Shown here piece by piece: positions 1 through 7,758 of a stretch of 23,161 bases of DNA (positions are counted from its first letter, which is position 1; the number at the start of each line of letters is the position of its first letter). Below the pieces are notes generated by a model. The model ran no database searches. It was given only the letters and a program-made list of their open reading frames with translations, and was not told the origin of the DNA. The stretch spans positions 1-23,161 of the forward strand of contig JAGLDQ010000001.1 of NCBI GenBank assembly GCA_023145535.1, given 5' to 3'. This DNA comes from Cocleimonas sp. GTDB taxonomy: Bacteria; Pseudomonadota; Gammaproteobacteria; Thiotrichales; Thiotrichaceae. Position numbers and translations under genes: made by a program.

Positions 1-200
1 TTTTTTGAAACAGGTTCATTTTTATTTATAAATAAGAAGTCTTTTGTTAAGATCGATGTTTTAATATCTGCTTTCGGTGGTGTTGAGGCATAATGTACTT
101 GTCCCTTATCGTCTTTCCACTTGTAAATTTTTGCCTCTGCTATTGACACTAATAGAAGAGAGAGTGAGATATAAAATACAGAGAATGTTGTTAACTTCAT
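1..200 (-). CDS. Exported DUF4124-type protein, truncated at window edge
   Basis: Reading the minus strand from an ATG at 200-198 gives 66 codons open to the window edge. The N-terminus is a signal peptide: basic MKL, a hydrophobic stretch, then SIAEA before the predicted cleavage site. The mature part begins KIYKWKDDKGQVHYASTPP, the hallmark of the DUF4124 domain (an exported Y-x-W-x-D-x-x-G-x-x-x-Y/F-S/T-D/S-x-P motif of unknown function, common in gammaproteobacteria). An AAGGGA sequence lies about ten bases before the ATG and a TATAAT hexamer (minus strand, 233-228) could be its -10 box. The C-terminus is outside the window, so total length is unknown. The family is recognised; its biochemical role is not established. 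Confidence 0.7.
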   Translation of the reverse strand, partial: MKLTTFSVFYISLSLLLVSIAEAKIYKWKDDKGQVHYASTPPKADIKTSILTKDFLFINKNEPVSK

Positions 201-561
201 GAAACTATCCCTTAATCGATTGTTATTATTATATTTTTCGATTGTGATTTTTTGAGGAGGTGAATTAGGTCAATCGGCTATTATTAAATCCTTTATTACA
301 CTGACTTTAAGTGTGTCATAGGCATCAAGCCAATTTCTGTGATTGATACTCTGAGTATATCAATGGTTAGGTGAATGCATTCTGAATGCATGAAAAATTA
401 TGAACGTTAGAGATACTTTATAAAACGCAGTACTCTTTTTTATTTGCACCTAATCACAGTATTAATTTCTCATTTATGATCATTCCTTATAATTAATACT
501 GATATAAGGGCATAATCAAAGTTTCTGTTATGGTGGCGTTTTTCAGCAATAGCCATTGAAT
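201..561. other. Divergent intergenic region with two dyad sequences
   Basis: This AT-rich gap separates the leftward DUF4124 gene from the rightward rhodanese-msrA-selO operon, so it should hold promoters for both. No credible ORF was seen. Two dyads stand out: an imperfect one around 343-363 (TTGATACTC facing GAGTATATCAA) and a perfect one at 375-391. A minus-strand TATAAT at 233-228 is a plausible -10 for the leftward gene. No clear -35/-10 pair was found for the rightward operon. Confidence 0.5.
375..391. repeat. 17-bp palindrome, possible operator
   Basis: The sequence ATGCATTC-T-GAATGCAT is a perfect inverted repeat with 8-base arms around a single central T. Its compact two-fold symmetry is typical of a dimeric repressor site rather than a terminator, because the loop is only one base. 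It sits about 170 bases before the rhodanese start and about 180 bases before the leftward gene, so it could serve either. No known regulator is recognised from the sequence. Confidence 0.3.
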
Positions 562-891
562 ATGAACCCCAGCCCCACTGAACTTACCGTTTCAGATTTG
601 CTAAACTTACGCAATAGTCATCAAACGTACCTGCTTCTAGACATACGTGAAACAGAGGAAATAATGGTCTGTACCTTTCCTAATAGTGTACATATCCGTA
701 TGCATCAAATCCCATCAAACTGGCAAACGTTACCACAGGATCAACAGATTATTGTTTTTTGTCATTATGGAACGCGTAGTCGTATGGTGGTTGAATTTTT
801 GCATCAGCAGGGGCTGACTAATGCAATTAATTTAGCGGGTGGTATTGATGCATGGGCTATTGAGATTGAACCCACAATGGAACGGTATTAA
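562..891 (+). CDS. Single-domain rhodanese (sulfurtransferase-like)
   Basis: A 109-residue protein, the usual size of a GlpE/PspE-type single rhodanese domain. The fold markers are in order: LLLDIRE near residues 24-30, then the active-site loop CHYGTRS with catalytic Cys67, and the terminal NLAGGIDAW motif. Rhodaneses carry a persulfide on this Cys and transfer sulfane sulfur from thiosulfate or similar donors to thiols or cyanide. No signal peptide is seen, so it is cytoplasmic. The reading frame also has an upstream TTG at 556; I chose the ATG at 562, though neither has a strong Shine-Dalgarno. It is the first gene of a tight cluster, with msrA starting two bases after its stop, which suggests co-transcription and a role in thiol redox or repair. 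The physiological substrate cannot be read from sequence. Confidence 0.85.
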   Translation: MNPSPTELTVSDLLNLRNSHQTYLLLDIRETEEIMVCTFPNSVHIRMHQIPSNWQTLPQDQQIIVFCHYGTRSRMVVEFLHQQGLTNAINLAGGIDAWAIEIEPTMERY

Positions 892-893
892 TA

Positions 894-1532
894 ATGTTTG
901 CTAAATCAGATCGTTTACCGAGCAAAGAACAAGCGCTATCAGGCAGAAAGACGCAAATGCCTGTCTGCAATCAACACTTTATTCATCAGCATCCACTTCA
1001 AGCACCTTTTCCTGAGGGCATTGAAGTTTTGATGGTGGGTATGGGCTGTTTTTGGGGAGCGGAAAAAAGTTATTGGTCGTTGGAGGGAGTATACTCCACA
1101 GCCGTTGGGTATAGTGCAGGGCATACGCTAAATCCGACCTATCCGGAAGTCTGTTCGGGGCAAACCGCGCATAATGAAGTGGTGTTAATTGCTTATGATC
1201 CACAAAAAATTAGCCTTGAGCACTTATTAAAAAATTTCTGGGAAGGGCATAATCCAACCCAAGGTATGCGACAGGGGAATGATAAAGGCACGCAATATCG
1301 CTCAGGCATTTATTGCACTACAGAAGCACAATATCAACAGGCTCAAGCATCGAAACTACACTATCAAAGTAGGCTAACGGATAAGGGGTACGAGGCAATA
1401 ACGACTGAAATTATAATGGCTGAACCCTTTTATTACGCGGAAGATTTACATCAACAATATTTAGCAAAGAATCCTGCGGGCTATTGTGGCTTAGGTGGAA
1501 TTATAGGCTTGGAGTACTTAATCAATGACTAA
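894..1532 (+). CDS. msrA: Peptide methionine sulfoxide reductase MsrA
   Basis: MsrA reduces the S epimer of free or protein-bound methionine sulfoxide, with thioredoxin as usual reductant. The 212-residue protein matches the E. coli enzyme end to end, including the N-terminal extension (SGR then MPV), the catalytic GCFWG with Cys52, the EVCSG and NPTQGMRQGNDKGTQYRS segments, and FYYAEDLHQQYL-KNP-GYCG near the C-terminus. Cys198 in GYCGLGG is the first resolving cysteine. A second C-terminal resolving Cys, found in E. coli-type enzymes about eight residues later, is absent here, so recycling may use one disulfide only. The gene starts two bases after the rhodanese stop and its last bases overlap the selO start by eight, indicating translational coupling. 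The enzyme acts in the cytoplasm on oxidised proteins. Confidence 0.96.
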   Translation: MFAKSDRLPSKEQALSGRKTQMPVCNQHFIHQHPLQAPFPEGIEVLMVGMGCFWGAEKSYWSLEGVYSTAVGYSAGHTLNPTYPEVCSGQTAHNEVVLIAYDPQKISLEHLLKNFWEGHNPTQGMRQGNDKGTQYRSGIYCTTEAQYQQAQASKLHYQSRLTDKGYEAITTEIIMAEPFYYAEDLHQQYLAKNPAGYCGLGGIIGLEYLIND

Positions 1533-3003
1533 ATCAGTGTTTGACAATAGCTATGCCAAATTGCCGGCGAAATTTTACAGTGAGTGCAATCCAACATCCG
1601 TTGCTAGTCCTAAATTAATTAGTTTTAATCAAGCGCTTGCCGATTATTTAGGGTTGGATGAGTTACTGTTAGAGAAACAAGCCGATGTATTCGCTGGTAA
1701 TACTCTTTTGTACGGTGCAAAGCCAATTGCAATGGCTTATGCAGGGCATCAGTTTGGGCATTTTTCGCATCAGCTTGGTGATGGGCGTGCGACTCTTTTA
1801 GGTGAAGTGATCGGCAACGATAAAGTACGTTATTATATTCAGTTAAAAGGCTCAGGGCGAACCCCTTTTTCCCGTGGTGGTGATGGTCGCTCTGCATTAG
1901 GCCCTGTTATACGCGAATATTTATTGAGTGAAGCAATGCACCAGCTTGGCATTGCAACCACGCGTGCATTAGCGGCAGTGACGACAGGCGAGGAAGTAGC
2001 CCGTGATCAATTGGTTGAAGGGGGTATTTTAACGCGCGTGGCAAAGGGTTTTGTTCGAGTGGGGACGTTTGAGTATTTTTCAGCACGTCATGATTTTACG
2101 AGTATTAAGCAATTAGCGGATTATGAAATAAAGCATCATTACCCGAAAGCAATGCAGAAAGCTAATCCTTATATTGCTTTGTTTAGTGCCATTGTTGATC
2201 GCCAAGCAGCACTCATTGCGAGTTGGATGAATATTGGTTTTATTCATGGTGTAATGAATACCGATAATATGTCAATTGTGGGCGAAACCATTGATTATGG
2301 CCCTTGTGCTTTTATGGATGCCTTTCATTATCAGCAAGTTTTTAGTTCAATTGATGGACAAGCGCGTTATGCCTATCATAATCAGCCACACATAGGTCAG
2401 TGGAATTTAACCCGCCTTGCCGAAGCGTTATTGCCATTATTCAGTGATAACACGGGCGATGAAGAAAAAGACACAAAGGCCGCAGTAACAATCGCAGAAA
2501 ATATTTTAAATCATTATGCTGATTGCTATAAAAGCTATTGGCTAGCAGGAATGCGGCGTAAATTAGGCTTATTAGATGAGCATCCACAAGATCAAGCATT
2601 AGCGCAGGAATTGCTTAATTTAATGCATGAAAATCAAGCGGATTTTACCTTGGTCTTTTTCTATCTTTCGCAAGAAGATAAGCAGAATGCGCTAAAGGCA
2701 TTATTTGCACAGCCAGAAAATTTAACAGGCTGGCTAGATAAGTGGCAACAGCGATGTGCATTAGAACATTGCTCTGTTGATGAGCGAAAAGCAGTGATGC
2801 GCCGCACCAATCCCGTGTATATTCCCCGCAATCATCAAGTCGAAGCCGCCATCCGTGCCGCCGAAGATCATCAGGATTTTAGTGTTTTTCATGCATTGCA
2901 CCAAGTATTACAAACACCTTATACTTTACAGGCGGATAAAAAACAGTATCAATTACCACCCAAACCAGAAGAAGTTGTTCAACAAACATTCTGCGGAACA
3001 TAA
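1525..3003 (+). CDS. selO: Protein adenylyltransferase SelO (YdiU/UPF0061 family)
   Basis: SelO is a pseudokinase-fold enzyme that binds ATP upside down and AMPylates Ser, Thr or Tyr residues on target proteins; in E. coli it is linked to glutathionylation and oxidative-stress control. The 492 residues include the family signatures AYAGHQFGHF, QLGDGRATLLGEV, LKGSGRTPFSRGGDGRSALG-VIREYL-SEAM, and IHGVMNTDNMSI-G-TIDYGPCAFMD, where the DN and DYG residues bind metal. The protein ends FCGT, so the redox-active position near the C-terminus (selenocysteine in animals) is a plain Cys490; the stop is TAA and there is no internal UGA. The ATG lies inside the end of msrA (ATGA-type overlap), and a flavin reductase follows after 14 bases. 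The context supports a stress-repair operon. Confidence 0.95.
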   Translation: MTKSVFDNSYAKLPAKFYSECNPTSVASPKLISFNQALADYLGLDELLLEKQADVFAGNTLLYGAKPIAMAYAGHQFGHFSHQLGDGRATLLGEVIGNDKVRYYIQLKGSGRTPFSRGGDGRSALGPVIREYLLSEAMHQLGIATTRALAAVTTGEEVARDQLVEGGILTRVAKGFVRVGTFEYFSARHDFTSIKQLADYEIKHHYPKAMQKANPYIALFSAIVDRQAALIASWMNIGFIHGVMNTDNMSIVGETIDYGPCAFMDAFHYQQVFSSIDGQARYAYHNQPHIGQWNLTRLAEALLPLFSDNTGDEEKDTKAAVTIAENILNHYADCYKSYWLAGMRRKLGLLDEHPQDQALAQELLNLMHENQADFTLVFFYLSQEDKQNALKALFAQPENLTGWLDKWQQRCALEHCSVDERKAVMRRTNPVYIPRNHQVEAAIRAAEDHQDFSVFHALHQVLQTPYTLQADKKQYQLPPKPEEVVQQTFCGT

Positions 3004-3017
3004 GGATTAATAAATCA

Positions 3018-3629
3018 ATGAAAGTAGCCATTATTAGCGGCAGCCCTCGGCATCACTCACAAAGTTTTAAAGTAGCAGAACATATAGAAAAAACATTGCT
3101 AAGCAATCAGCAAGCAACGGAAACCTATTTGTATAACTTAGCGGGTAACCCATTACCCCTTTGGGATGAAAGCATTTGGCAAGGGGATCAGGAATGGAAA
3201 GACCGCCTAGCACCTATTTCAAAAGAGCTAACATCAAGCGATGCTTTTGTTTTTATCGCGCCCGAATATCATGGACAAGTTCCCGCAGGATTAAAGAATT
3301 TTTTCTTAATGTGGAAACATGAGTTATCCCATAAGCCCGCGTTAATCGTTAGTGTATCATCCGTCGATGGGGGGTCTTATCTTGTGGCAGAACTCCGCAT
3401 GAGCAGCTATAAAAATAATCGTATTTGCTATATTCCAGAGCATTTAATTATTCGTAATGTTGAATCAGTGTTAAATGAAAAAACAGAAGATAATGATGAG
3501 TCAGCGGATCGTTATTTTCGAGAGCGTATTGATTGGACGTTGGGTATATTGCATCAATATGCACTTGCATTAAAACAAGTACGTGAGAGTGGTGTGGCTA
3601 ATACGGATCGTTTTAGTAGCGGGATGTAA
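3018..3629 (+). CDS. NAD(P)H-dependent FMN reductase-like flavoprotein
   Basis: A 203-residue flavodoxin-fold protein of the NADPH-dependent FMN reductase family. The N-terminal VAIISGSPRHHSQSFKVA is the phosphate-binding loop for FMN, and FVFIAPEYHGQVPAGLKNFFLMW is the second flavin-contact loop that names the family. Members reduce flavins, quinones, chromate or azo dyes using NAD(P)H; the precise substrate is not visible here. There is no signal peptide. An AAGGA sequence about twelve bases before the ATG serves as ribosome site. It is probably the last gene of the rhodanese-msrA-selO operon: the downstream gene is on the opposite strand and convergent. I saw no clear hairpin-plus-T terminator after its stop. 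Confidence 0.88.
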   Translation: MKVAIISGSPRHHSQSFKVAEHIEKTLLSNQQATETYLYNLAGNPLPLWDESIWQGDQEWKDRLAPISKELTSSDAFVFIAPEYHGQVPAGLKNFFLMWKHELSHKPALIVSVSSVDGGSYLVAELRMSSYKNNRICYIPEHLIIRNVESVLNEKTEDNDESADRYFRERIDWTLGILHQYALALKQVRESGVANTDRFSSGM

Positions 3630-3737
3630 AGAAGGGTGATCGTTCTATTTTCAAATGCTTTAAAATGGAAATACTTATCCTGAAGGCAGGTTATAATATA
3701 TTTTCACAAAGTGCCTCGATTTCTAGTCATTAGGCGA

Positions 3738-4328
3738 TTAACTTGCTTGTATATTGGTCAATAGCTCAATATCAGGCAAATTGTCAGCGACTTGTTGGTA
3801 GGTATCAAATGTCTCAAGTACTTTAATAACGAGCGATAAAGGTTCAGACCATATTTCCGCTAAATCAGCTTCGCCTTTGGTCATAATTGAAAAAGCCAAT
3901 TGCTCTTTCGGTGGAGTGAATTGTGCCGAAATACCCGTTTTATTGCCTCTAGCATCGATGCGATACCAGCCAAATTCTTCTAGATAGACTGCATTCAGCC
4001 CGTGTAAGCAGAAGGGAGGCACATCGGTAATGGTTAAGCGTTGATAGCATAAACCAGCGGGGATATTATTAGCGCGTAGTAAGGCCGCTAGTAAGTGACT
4101 TTTGGCATAGCAGTAACCTGTTTTATGCTTTAATACATCAGAGGCTTTACAAGTGATGGGGTTTAGTTGGTCATCATGACTGTGTTTAATTTCATCACGT
4201 ACATAAATGAAGCAAGCATTCGCTATATCCAGCGATGTGTTTAAACCCTCAGCCAATTGCTTGGCTTTTTGGTTGATGCTGGGAGTCTTCCAGTCGATGA
4301 TTTGGGTTGATTCTAGGTATTTATTCAT
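3738..4328 (-). CDS. Transglutaminase-like superfamily protein
   Basis: A 196-residue protein with the papain-like triad of transglutaminase-like enzymes: Cys73 in KTGYCYAKSHLLAALLRA, His109 in CLHGLNAVYL, and Asp125 in WYRIDARGN. The helix following Cys (A-LLRA-NIPAG) is typical of the bacterial transglutaminase-like/protease domain. Such proteins are usually cysteine proteases or amidohydrolases, rarely true crosslinkers; substrate unknown. The frame extends 36 codons further upstream, but the extension is basic and low-complexity with no family resemblance, and it would run nearly to the divergent HopJ gene; I therefore chose the ATG at 4328-4326 (MNKYLES). No strong ribosome site precedes either start, so the start is uncertain. 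It stands alone, convergent with the FMN reductase and divergent from the HopJ-family gene. Confidence 0.8.
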   Translation of the reverse strand: MNKYLESTQIIDWKTPSINQKAKQLAEGLNTSLDIANACFIYVRDEIKHSHDDQLNPITCKASDVLKHKTGYCYAKSHLLAALLRANNIPAGLCYQRLTITDVPPFCLHGLNAVYLEEFGWYRIDARGNKTGISAQFTPPKEQLAFSIMTKGEADLAEIWSEPLSLVIKVLETFDTYQQVADNLPDIELLTNIQAS

Positions 4329-4473
4329 AATCGTTTTGATTGTTAAATGGATACCTATTATCTTTTGCATAAAGGCTGAAGACAAGGAATTCGATCGGGC
4401 ATTGTGTCTTCGACCATGGAATATGCAAAACTTCATCTATCCTATCCATTAATGAGAATTTTTGAGACGCTAT

Positions 4474-4818
4474 ATGAAAATAGATAACTTTTTAAACACG
4501 CTAAAAGCAACACCCGATACGATTGAATTTGACGATACAATGGCTGTCATTGAACAAAACTATCACTTTACAGAAACGGCCTTTACTAATGGCGCGTTAG
4601 CTAATAAAGCAGGGGAAAATTCAGGCTCTTGTCAGCTGTTTTCTTTTGCACAATTACAAGGGTTAGATCAGCAGCAAACACTGGCCTGTTTTGGGGGGTA
4701 TTATCGTGATGAGGTATTGCAACACCCTGATGCTGATAATCATCAAAATATCCGCAATTTTATGCGAGTCGGCTGGAACGGTATTACATTTGATGGCGAG
4801 GCTTTACAGCCTAAATAA
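4474..4818 (+). CDS. HopJ-family (type III effector-like) small protein
   Basis: A 114-residue protein matching the HopJ family, recognisable from the C-terminal FGGYYRDEVLQHPDADNHQNIRNFM segment and the central NGALANKAGENSGSCQLFSFAQL. The family was named after a Pseudomonas syringae effector candidate but is widespread in non-pathogenic gammaproteobacteria and usually has no link to type III secretion; its function is unknown. No secretion signal is seen and the window has no type III genes. The frame can start at a TTG twelve bases earlier; the ATG at 4474 is preferred because GAGA lies just upstream and the MKIDNF start fits the family. It is about 70 bases upstream of aroC and could be co-transcribed with it. 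Confidence 0.85.
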   Translation: MKIDNFLNTLKATPDTIEFDDTMAVIEQNYHFTETAFTNGALANKAGENSGSCQLFSFAQLQGLDQQQTLACFGGYYRDEVLQHPDADNHQNIRNFMRVGWNGITFDGEALQPK

Positions 4819-4891
4819 AAGGAGTGAACACTTTAGTTTTTTATAAACTCCATTATAATTTCGTGTCCACACAACAGAGTAAATTCAGCAT

Positions 4892-5989
4892 ATGTCAGGA
4901 AATAGCTACGGTAAATTATTCACAGTGACTTCTTTTGGAGAGAGTCACGGCCCCGCCATTGGTTGTATTGTTGATGGTTGTCCGCCTAATATGGCGCTTT
5001 CAGAAAGTGACATTCAAGGTGATTTGGATTTGCGTAAACCCGGTACGAGTCGCCATACGACACAGCGTCGTGAACCGGATCAGGTTCAGATTTTATCGGG
5101 AGTCTTTGAAGGGAAAACGACGGGTACACCGATCGCATTGATTATTAATAATGTGGATCAGCGTTCTAAAGATTACTCCGATATTATGGATCGTTTCCGT
5201 CCGGGTCATGCAGATTATACCTATTATAAAAAATACGGTTTTCGTGATTATCGCGGAGGAGGGCGCTCTTCTGCGCGTGAAACGGCAATGCGTGTTGCCG
5301 CTGGGGCGATTGCGAAGAAGTATCTTAATGAAAAACATGGTATTGAAATTCGTGGTTATCTTTCGCAATTAGGGCCTGTTAAGGCGGAGCAGCATGACTG
5401 GGATGAAATTAGAAATAATCCTTTCTTTTGCCCTGATGCCGCTAAAGTGCCTGAAATGGAAGCTTATATGGATGCTTTGCGTAAAGAAGGTAACTCAGTT
5501 GGTGCAAAAATCACAGTGGTAGCGTCTCATATTCCAGTCGGCTTAGGTGAACCCATTTTTGATCGTATTGATGCCGATATAGCACATTCGATGATGAGTA
5601 TTAATGCATCTAAAGGGGTTGAAATTGGTGCGGGTTTTGACTGTGTGACGCAAAAAGGTACAGAGCATCGTGATGAAATCAGTATGGATGGTTTTGATGG
5701 TAATCAGGCGGGGGGGACGTTGGGTGGTATTACTTCAGGACAAGACTTAGTGGTGCATACGGCATTTAAACCCACCTCTAGTATGCGTATTCCTGGCAAA
5801 ACGGTGAATCTTGATGGAGAGGCCGTCGAAGTCATCACTAAGGGACGACATGACCCTTGTGTCGGTATTCGCGCTACGCCAATTTGTGAAGCGATGTTGG
5901 CAATTACTTTAATGGATCATGTGATGCGACATCGCGCTCAGAATATAGATGTGACGACTGAGCTTAATGATATACCAGCCTCTCTTTAA
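4892..5989 (+). CDS. aroC: Chorismate synthase
   Basis: AroC catalyses the last step of the shikimate pathway, converting 5-enolpyruvylshikimate-3-phosphate to chorismate with reduced FMN as a cofactor. The 365-residue length is that of bacterial monofunctional enzymes. Diagnostic motifs are present in order: SYGKLFTVTSFGESHGPAIG at the N-terminus, RRE-D-V-I-SG-FEGKTTGTPIA, RPGHADYTY-KYG-RDYRGGGRSSARETA-RVAAGAIAKK, GG-SGQD-V-FKPTSS, and RHDPCVGIRATPICEAMLA near the end. The conserved early His sits in GESHG. The enzyme acts in the cytoplasm. It follows the HopJ gene on the same strand and is convergent with the SLT-domain gene. Its product leads to prephenate, which CmoA, encoded about 2.6 kb downstream, uses. 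Confidence 0.98.
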   Translation: MSGNSYGKLFTVTSFGESHGPAIGCIVDGCPPNMALSESDIQGDLDLRKPGTSRHTTQRREPDQVQILSGVFEGKTTGTPIALIINNVDQRSKDYSDIMDRFRPGHADYTYYKKYGFRDYRGGGRSSARETAMRVAAGAIAKKYLNEKHGIEIRGYLSQLGPVKAEQHDWDEIRNNPFFCPDAAKVPEMEAYMDALRKEGNSVGAKITVVASHIPVGLGEPIFDRIDADIAHSMMSINASKGVEIGAGFDCVTQKGTEHRDEISMDGFDGNQAGGTLGGITSGQDLVVHTAFKPTSSMRIPGKTVNLDGEAVEVITKGRHDPCVGIRATPICEAMLAITLMDHVMRHRAQNIDVTTELNDIPASL

Positions 5990-6043
5990 ACTTAAAAGCT
6001 TGCACGCAAAGCATGACGAAGAGGCCGGTATTAATGAGGATAA

Positions 6044-6649
6044 TCAGCCGTGATCAAGCTTCGTTTTGCAACCTTTATATTGTGCGGCATAAGTACGAGC
6101 ACGCCGTTTTACTTTCTTCGCTGTTTTCATTAGCCATGCTTTTTTACGGTAACTTTTGCGCCTATAAGCGCCCCAGCCTTCATGGTAATTCAAATATTGA
6201 TGCTGTGCATTATAGCGAGATATTTTATTGATTTTATTTGTTTTATTAATAAACCATCCCATGAAATCAATCGAGTCTGAAAAACTACTACGACTGGCTA
6301 ATAGGCTATTCGTCTCGGTTTTATAATCATCCCATGTGAGATCCAGCGCCTGAGAGAAGCCATAAGCTGAACTTTTACGTCCGATGGGGATAATCCAGAA
6401 AAGAGTACGCATGGGGGGAGTGGCGTTTTGGCGAAAGGAGCTTTCCTGAAACATCATTGCCATAGAGACAGTGATTGGCATATTCCATTTGTTGCTCGCT
6501 TTCTTTGCGGCGCTATACCAGTGTTTCTTTTCTTCAAAAATATCACAAATATTATGTGCGTTGCGAGGAGGCTGGTCGCCTGATAGTAAAGCCCACAGCA
6601 GCCATCCAGCAATGCCGACAAGGGTTATTTCAAATAAAGTCCGTTTCAT
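6044..6649 (-). CDS. Membrane-anchored SLT-domain lytic transglycosylase-like protein
   Basis: A 201-residue protein with one N-terminal membrane segment (about residues 5-22, LFEITLVGIAGWLLWALL) followed by a soluble-lytic-transglycosylase-like domain. The likely catalytic Glu is Glu69 in AMMFQESSF, and SSAYGFSQALDLTWDDY corresponds to the G-L/F-x-Q motif that follows it in family 1 transglycosylases. The YNAQHQYLNYHEGWGAYRR segment resembles the YN-G-Y region of the fold. Such enzymes cleave peptidoglycan between MurNAc and GlcNAc, on the periplasmic face. The C-terminal 50 residues are strongly basic (KRRARTYAAQYKGCKTK), which may aid binding to the wall or to membranes. It is convergent with aroC and downstream of the GST gene, separated by about 75 bases. 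Confidence 0.8.
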   Translation of the reverse strand: MKRTLFEITLVGIAGWLLWALLSGDQPPRNAHNICDIFEEKKHWYSAAKKASNKWNMPITVSMAMMFQESSFRQNATPPMRTLFWIIPIGRKSSAYGFSQALDLTWDDYKTETNSLLASRSSFSDSIDFMGWFINKTNKINKISRYNAQHQYLNYHEGWGAYRRKSYRKKAWLMKTAKKVKRRARTYAAQYKGCKTKLDHG

Positions 6650-6725
6650 ATGAAATTAGGTTGATTTAAGTACAATAATAGAAAACATCGTTGCTAAAGA
6701 TGTCATGGATACCAAAAAAGGATTA

Positions 6726-7376
6726 TTAAGAAGCCAAAAAGCTCTCAGCCCCTTTAATACGCATTAGTAAAATATCTTCAAACTCATCAACAACCGAGTT
6801 AACAATAGATTCGCGTGCTAATAACTTGTCAGACCAAGCCTGTAGGTTTTCTCTTTCGTCCAGTAAGTCTAGATTGTAATGCTTTTTCAAAAAGGCAAGG
6901 CGCATAAATAATGGCGCGACAGATATATCCATCATTGAGAAATCATCACCATTAAACCATGGGGCATTGACTTTGATTTTATCCAGTGTGGCTAGTTGTT
7001 TGTTAGCATCAAGAATAACGTCGGCACCCGCTTGCTTTGTTTTACTCATCATTAGCTTGAAAAATGCCATATAAAGCGGTGAGGTAAACTCCATCCAAGC
7101 TCTGTTTTGTGCTTTTTCTAATGGATCAGCAGGATGTAGCGAAGGAGGATTCACCTCATCTAGATATTCACTAATAATGGCCGATTCAAAAAGGACTTTG
7201 CCATCAACTTCTAACACAGGTACTTTACCGGTTGGCGATAATGCTAAAAACCATTCAGGTGGCTCATCAAGGTTAATATAGGCAATATCAAAATCAATGT
7301 TTTTTTCTTTTAGTAAGATAACGCTTCGCTGTACGAAAGGGCAGATTTTAAAACTGATGAGTCTTGGTTTTGCCAT
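6726..7376 (-). CDS. Glutathione S-transferase family protein
   Basis: A 216-residue two-domain GST. The N-terminal thioredoxin-like domain has Cys12 in KICPFVQR, the CPF motif of omega/beta-like and dehydroascorbate reductase-like GSTs that form mixed disulfides with glutathione, and the cis-proline segment GKVPVLEVDGKVLFESAIISEYLDE, which binds the glutathione gamma-glutamyl group (E-S). The C-terminal half is the all-helical domain with WFNGDDFSMMDISVAPL, the N-capping box region of GSTs. It could act in thiol repair or detoxification; the substrate is not readable. It is upstream of the SLT gene on the same strand and divergent from the SDR gene. Confidence 0.9.
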   Translation of the reverse strand: MAKPRLISFKICPFVQRSVILLKEKNIDFDIAYINLDEPPEWFLALSPTGKVPVLEVDGKVLFESAIISEYLDEVNPPSLHPADPLEKAQNRAWMEFTSPLYMAFFKLMMSKTKQAGADVILDANKQLATLDKIKVNAPWFNGDDFSMMDISVAPLFMRLAFLKKHYNLDLLDERENLQAWSDKLLARESIVNSVVDEFEDILLMRIKGAESFLAS

Positions 7377-7758
7377 TATATAATTCCTAGTGGTTTTTTA
7401 GAGAATAAAAGTGTAGAGATTTTGGTCTGGACGAGCTGTATTGTCAATTAGAAATATCGATGTCATTCATTAGAAAAATTCGTTTTAGCCTCTCTTTCAT
7501 CCATTTAATAGACGGATGTAAGGCGCAAATTTTTTTAGACCGTTTTTAAGTCATCAATAATTTAGGGTAGGATCATTGCGCCTTTTGGCTAAATAGCGAA
7601 TACTCATAAGCCCAGTCTCGTTAAAGTGAGCAATACAAGGCAGGAAGGTCTTTATTTACTATTGCAGTGAACAAAAGAAAAGTTGATACTCTGCCCACTT
7701 CCAGATAAATCTAAGAGTTAAATTTTTGCTTCTTAAAGAAAGAGGGATAACAATCAAA
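7377..7758. other. Divergent intergenic region with spaced inverted repeat
   Basis: This 382-base AT-rich gap separates the leftward GST gene from the rightward SDR-cmoA-cmoB operon, so both promoters should lie here. No convincing ORF was found. A perfect 9-base inverted repeat (AAGGCGCAA at 7520-7528, TTGCGCCTT at 7576-7584) is the only marked structure. The SDR ribosome site GAGGGA lies at 7743-7748. Confidence 0.5.
7520..7584. repeat. Inverted repeat, 9-base arms, 47-base spacer
   Basis: AAGGCGCAA at 7520-7528 is matched by its exact complement TTGCGCCTT at 7576-7584. The arms are GC-richer than the surrounding DNA. The spacer is AT-rich. It could be two half-sites for a regulator or a stem in an mRNA leader; the arms are short enough that chance is a real alternative. 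Confidence 0.25.

Noticed and set aside
939..1203. Minus-strand frames opposite msrA
   Set aside because: They are shadows of a clearly identified gene with full-length family match; the translations show no family features.
1625..1897. Minus-strand 90-codon frame opposite selO
   Set aside because: His-rich, low-complexity translation opposite conserved SelO motifs; explained as a shadow.
2990..3003. Possible selenocysteine in SelO
   Set aside because: The C-terminal position is a TGC-coded Cys and the stop is TAA; no UGA and no SECIS-like need.
4329..4436. 36-codon N-terminal extension of the transglutaminase-like protein
   Set aside because: The extension lacks family resemblance, has no ribosome site, and would reach nearly to the divergent HopJ gene; the ATG at 4328 is a better start.
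4474..4818. HopJ gene as evidence for a type III secretion effector
   Set aside because: The family is common in non-pathogens without type III secretion, and no chaperone, secretion apparatus or effector signal is seen in the window.
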